Shown here: piece by piece, positions 40,283 to 42,767 of the stretch | Layout of the letters: each line of letters starts with the position of its first letter | Numbering within the stretch: position 1 is the first letter of the stretch | Origin: an uncultured Ruminococcus sp. | GTDB lineage: Bacteria; Bacillota; Clostridia; Oscillospirales; Acutalibacteraceae | Assembly (NCBI GenBank): GCA_902802985.1 | Contig: CADCOE010000080.1 | Coordinates: 1 to 42,767, forward strand | Reading direction: 5' to 3' | DNA length: 42,767 bases | Program-made: the position numbers and the translations under genes | Notes under the pieces: generated by a model | Told to the model about the DNA's origin: nothing | What the model saw: only the letters and a program-made list of their open reading frames with translations | Database searches by the model: none

Positions 40283-41131
40283 ATGATCTTTAAAAGCAAT
40301 AATACTAATATTAACTTCGTGGACGGTGTGGGATTTCTTACCTTTCCGACTCTTTCGGAACTGGACTTTGTCAATCACGCCTTTTCTACCAGAATAGGCG
40401 GTGTCAGTACGGACGAATTCAAGTCAATGAACCTTAGCTTTACCAGAGGGGATGATCCGGATAAAGTGAGAGAAAATTATCGAATATTCTGCCGGGCAGC
40501 AGGTTTTGATTACCACACCCTTGTCAGTTCTTCACAGGATCACAACACCAATGTGCGCTTTGTCACCAAAAATGACTGCGGTATCGGAATTGATCGGGAA
40601 CACGATATGCCCAGCGTGGATGCCCTTGTGACCAATGAAACGGGGGTGACACTGGTTACGCATTATGCCGATTGTACCCCTTTGATTTTTGCTGATCCCG
40701 AAAAACGGGTCATCGCACTGGCTCACGCCGGCTGGAAAGGAACTGTCGCTAAAATCGGGGAAATGACAGTGGAAGCAATGCAGGAACACTATGGCTGTGA
40801 CCCTACTGATATTATCGCTGTGGTAGGACCAGCTATTGGTCAATGCTGCTATGAAGTAGATACTCCTGTGTATGAGCAGTTTGCCAGCTTGACCGAACTC
40901 AAGCCTGCTTATTTTACCAAAAGTTTGGGACACGGTAAATATCTTATTGATCTAAAAGAAGCTAACCGCCGTATGCTGTTGGAAGCAGGGCTGCTCAGTA
41001 TTAACATTACTATCAGTGATGTCTGTACCAAATGTAACAGTGGTTTATTGTATTCCCATCGTGCTCAGGGAAGCAAACGTGGCGGTCTTGTGGCAATGGC
41101 GGCTTTGCGTACACAGAAAGAACAGCTGTAA
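40283..41131 (+). CDS. pgeF: Purine nucleoside phosphorylase / peptidoglycan editing factor PgeF (LACC1/YfiH family)
   Basis: 282 residues with the copper/zinc-ligand pattern of the multi-copper-oxidase-like YfiH fold: HAFSTRIGGVS, SSSQDHNTNV, THYADCTPLIF (His and Cys), HAGWKGTVAKI, VGPAIGQCCYEV and the C-terminal CTKCNSGLLYSHRAQGSKRGGLVAM. Members act as purine nucleoside phosphorylases or adenosine deaminases, and E. coli YfiH removes wrong amino acids from peptidoglycan precursors; which applies here is unknown. AAGGAG lies seven to eight bases before the ATG. A strong terminator follows. Confidence 0.92.
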   Translation: MIFKSNNTNINFVDGVGFLTFPTLSELDFVNHAFSTRIGGVSTDEFKSMNLSFTRGDDPDKVRENYRIFCRAAGFDYHTLVSSSQDHNTNVRFVTKNDCGIGIDREHDMPSVDALVTNETGVTLVTHYADCTPLIFADPEKRVIALAHAGWKGTVAKIGEMTVEAMQEHYGCDPTDIIAVVGPAIGQCCYEVDTPVYEQFASLTELKPAYFTKSLGHGKYLIDLKEANRRMLLEAGLLSINITISDVCTKCNSGLLYSHRAQGSKRGGLVAMAALRTQKEQL

Positions 41132-41169
41132 AGACGCTCTTCTTTTTTTGATTATCGTTGAAATAATGG

Positions 41170-41222
41170 AGCGGAACATTTCACATCACATCGCTGCTGA
41201 TGTGGGAAATGTTCCGCTTTTC
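41170..41222 (+). terminator. Terminator of pgeF
   Basis: A 13-bp perfect outer stem AGCGGAACATTTC/GAAATGTTCCGCT with an inner CACATC/GATGTG helix is followed by TTTTCT. It lies between convergent pgeF and the DUF368 gene. Confidence 0.85.
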
Positions 41223-41247
41223 TCCGGATGCTTTTGATTGATATGTT

Positions 41248-42141
41248 TTATGGAGTGTCCGGTGTGTCGGTTTTGCCGGAAGATTTTTTGGTTTCCAGTT
41301 TAGCCTTGAGCTTCTCACTGCCGAATAAAAAGGCAACGCCAAAACCAAGCAACAGTGTCACAAATGCGATGATGCCCTGACTGTCAAATGCAAACGAGGA
41401 ATTGTTATAAATGGAAAGCAGCGACCCTACCATTAATCCCATAATGGCAAAAAAAGTCATCTGAGGGAAACGCTTGAGGCAAAGATCAATCAGCTTTGCA
41501 CCGCCCAGAATGCCCGTCAGAACGCCCAGCCCTACAGGAAGCAGTATCATACAGCTGCCGACAAAATCGTGGGTCAGGTCGGCAATAGCACCCAGTACGG
41601 TGGAATATAACCCTAGTATCATCAGTATCATCGAACCGCTCACGCCCGGAATAATCATACACATTGCCGCCAGTACAGAACCAAAGAATAAAAACAGCCA
41701 GTTGGCAACATTCATTTCAAGAATGAAGGAGGAGCGTTCACTGCCCGTTGTATTGATGAAGGCAAGAATAATCATAATTCCACCAAAAATGACAAAGGGA
41801 ATTACCGAAATTGGTCGGAATTTTGTTTCGAGAGCTTTGCGGAAAATCATAGGCAGGCTGCCGATGATCAGACCGCCAAAAAAGAAAAAGGTGGGGGCAG
41901 GGCATACCGCCAACAAATATTTCAGCAGTTTGGAAAAACCCACAATTCCGGCCGCCCCTCCGATCAGTACAGGGAGAAGAAACAATATGCTTTCTTTAAA
42001 GTGCTTTCTGATGCCAGTAACGGACTCGATCAGCTTATCGTAAATATTCAATATGACAGCCATTGTACCGCCGCTGACGCCGGGAATGATATTGGCAACA
42101 CCGATAATACAGCCGTAAATGACATTGAGGATAAATTTCAT
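41248..42141 (-). CDS. DUF368 membrane protein, polyprenyl-phosphate transporter (PopT-like)
   Basis: 297 residues with about eight membrane helices. Two inverted-type family motifs are visible: GVANIIPGVSGGTMAVIL near the N-terminus and MCMIIPGVSGSMILMILGLY in the second half. DUF368 proteins were shown to recycle undecaprenyl phosphate across the membrane for cell-wall synthesis, so this is the likely role. ATG 42141 is preferred (AGGAG about ten bases upstream); the ATG at 42162 overlaps the upstream stop (ATGA) but lacks a site. It forms a two-gene unit with the small gene upstream. Confidence 0.9.
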   Translation of the reverse strand: MKFILNVIYGCIIGVANIIPGVSGGTMAVILNIYDKLIESVTGIRKHFKESILFLLPVLIGGAAGIVGFSKLLKYLLAVCPAPTFFFFGGLIIGSLPMIFRKALETKFRPISVIPFVIFGGIMIILAFINTTGSERSSFILEMNVANWLFLFFGSVLAAMCMIIPGVSGSMILMILGLYSTVLGAIADLTHDFVGSCMILLPVGLGVLTGILGGAKLIDLCLKRFPQMTFFAIMGLMVGSLLSIYNNSSFAFDSQGIIAFVTLLLGFGVAFLFGSEKLKAKLETKKSSGKTDTPDTP

Positions 42142-42158
42142 TGATGTTTTCGCTCCTA

Positions 42159-42338
42159 TCATTGTTTTTTGACAATTTTATATTCATCGTCCAGGCTGTA
42201 GTAAGGACAGCTGTCAAGTGAACCGGTAATGAATTTGGCATATTCGTCTTCGTCCAGATTGATCAAACATTCATAACAATCGCAGTATTCATTATATACG
42301 TAATTGGTGCAGCTTTCACAGCCTGAAAATTCAGCCAT
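42159..42338 (-). CDS. Small DUF6472-like protein
   Basis: 59 residues: MAEFSGCESCTNYVYNEY then CDCYECLINLDEDEYAKFITGSLDSCPYYSLDDEYKIVKKQ. Six cysteines are arranged CxxC, CxxxC-like and a lone C before PYY. The 'CESC.NY.Y.E......C....DED.......CPY....DEY..V.KQ' pattern fits the small clostridial family known as DUF6472, possibly metal binding. ATG 42338 has AAGGAGG seven bases upstream. It is the first gene of a pair with the DUF368 transporter; the stop overlaps an alternative transporter start. Confidence 0.78.
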   Translation of the reverse strand: MAEFSGCESCTNYVYNEYCDCYECLINLDEDEYAKFITGSLDSCPYYSLDDEYKIVKKQ

Positions 42339-42705
42339 ATTGTTTTCCTCCTTTCTGCCAAACAACATATTATCATATCATCAACAAAATTTCAATCAGT
42401 TTTTAAAATAGTGGTATCAAATGCGGAACTGACGCATACAATGAAATTGTAAAACAAAATAAAAAAATTCTAACTTAATGGATCTTGAGATAATATTTTC
42501 TTCAAATATTGATTTGGCATCCTCTGAAAAATCCCTTGAATACTGAGGTTTGGAAGCATTTCAAAAAAAATCCAAAAAAAATTGAAAAAATTTTAAAAAA
42601 ACACTTGACATTTGAGCGACAATAGTGTATTATAATAAACGTCGCTGAGAGATACGGCAAAAACCTGAGAGAAATGAAGGTTTTGAAAGTTCTTGAGGTT
42701 GATGT
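42339..42705. other. Gene-free region before tRNA-Val, with promoter and leader
   Basis: 367 bases, very AT-rich, with no credible gene. The right part holds a strong promoter (TTGACA 42605-42610, 17 bp, TATTAT 42628-42633) and a leader of about 65 bases in which AAAACCT and AGGTTTT (about 42659-42685) can pair. A CTGAGAG sequence occurs in this leader but no riboswitch core. Confidence 0.5.
42605..42633 (+). promoter_or_regulatory. Promoter for the tRNA-Val transcript
   Basis: Perfect TTGACA (42605-42610) with TATTAT (42628-42633) at 17 bp. An overlapping perfect TATAAT (42631-42636) is at 20 bp, less favourable. Confidence 0.65.
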
Positions 42706-42767
42706 GGGAGCATAGCTCAGCTGGGAGAGCATCTGCCTTACAAGCAGAGGGTCATAGGTTCGAGCCC
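42706..42767 (+). tRNA. tRNA-Val (anticodon TAC), truncated by window end
   Basis: GGGAGCA acceptor, D stem GCTC/GAGC, anticodon stem TCTGC/GCAGA enclosing CTTACAA (anticodon TAC) and the T loop TTCGAGC are visible. The 3' part of the T stem and the acceptor lie beyond 42767. Confidence 0.93.

Noticed and set aside
42640..42705. CTGAGAG and CCTGAG sequences in the tRNA-Val leader, reminiscent of a TPP riboswitch.
   Set aside because: The TPP core (CCTGATCTGG...AGCGTAGGGA) is absent and the downstream gene is a tRNA.
1..42767. CRISPR arrays, prophage genes or a clear toxin-antitoxin pair.
   Set aside because: None seen: no regularly spaced repeats, no integrase or phage structural genes, and no toxin next to the immunity-like protein.

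Overview
The window reads as an endospore-forming, low-to-mid-GC Gram-positive of class Clostridia, most likely an Oscillospiraceae (Ruminococcus-like) gut bacterium. The main evidence is a complete eight-gene spoIIIA operon, A-rich ribosome binding sites with frequent GTG/TTG starts, a surface type I pullulanase, a BspA-like leucine-rich surface protein, and several small families typical of this group. The genus is an inference from gene families, not from a database match.

Layout. The left edge (1-85) is the right end of an IS200/IS605-type element with two omega-RNA-like hairpins; its tnpB would lie outside the window. It abuts a short repeat (86-146) whose second copy (26603-26694) sits inside the spoIIIA operon. 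Next come thiD-thiC (thiamine pyrimidine branch), a cluster of three hairpins, secD-secF on the minus strand, an aspartate-type aminotransferase (minus), a small putative lipoprotein, and a 966-residue pullulanase. An mscS-coaX pair (minus) is followed by a 1003-residue MORN-repeat protein coupled to a Cof-type HAD phosphatase. A BspA-like protein (minus) and a four-gene minus-strand operon (TPR-SUFU-DUF2185 protein, TtcA-like enzyme, EamA transporter, GNAT) lead to the divergent spoIIIAA-AH operon.

The right half holds a secreted C39-like protease with SH3 and three tandem repeats, then a sugar isomerase-nrdR-amidohydrolase operon, an RpiR regulator with an HI0933-type flavoprotein, tRNA-Thr(CGT), and a DegV protein. 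After these come an NrtR-like Nudix regulator in an operon with an OmpR/histidine-kinase pair, a dCMP deaminase-like protein, MscL with a zinc-ribbon tail, a small cysteine-rich protein (minus), pgeF, a DUF368 polyprenyl-phosphate transporter with a small DUF6472-like protein (minus), and the start of tRNA-Val(TAC).

Most of the window is chromosomal housekeeping, sporulation and cell-surface function. The strongest unusual signal is the 1-146 / 26603-26694 pair: the bases directly after the insertion-sequence end, where a TnpB guide would lie, match a second site inside the sporulation operon at 20 of the first 21 positions. Other points of interest are the TPR-SUFU-DUF2185 fusion, the MORN protein, and the intact-Nudix NrtR-like regulator with a palindrome at its own start site.
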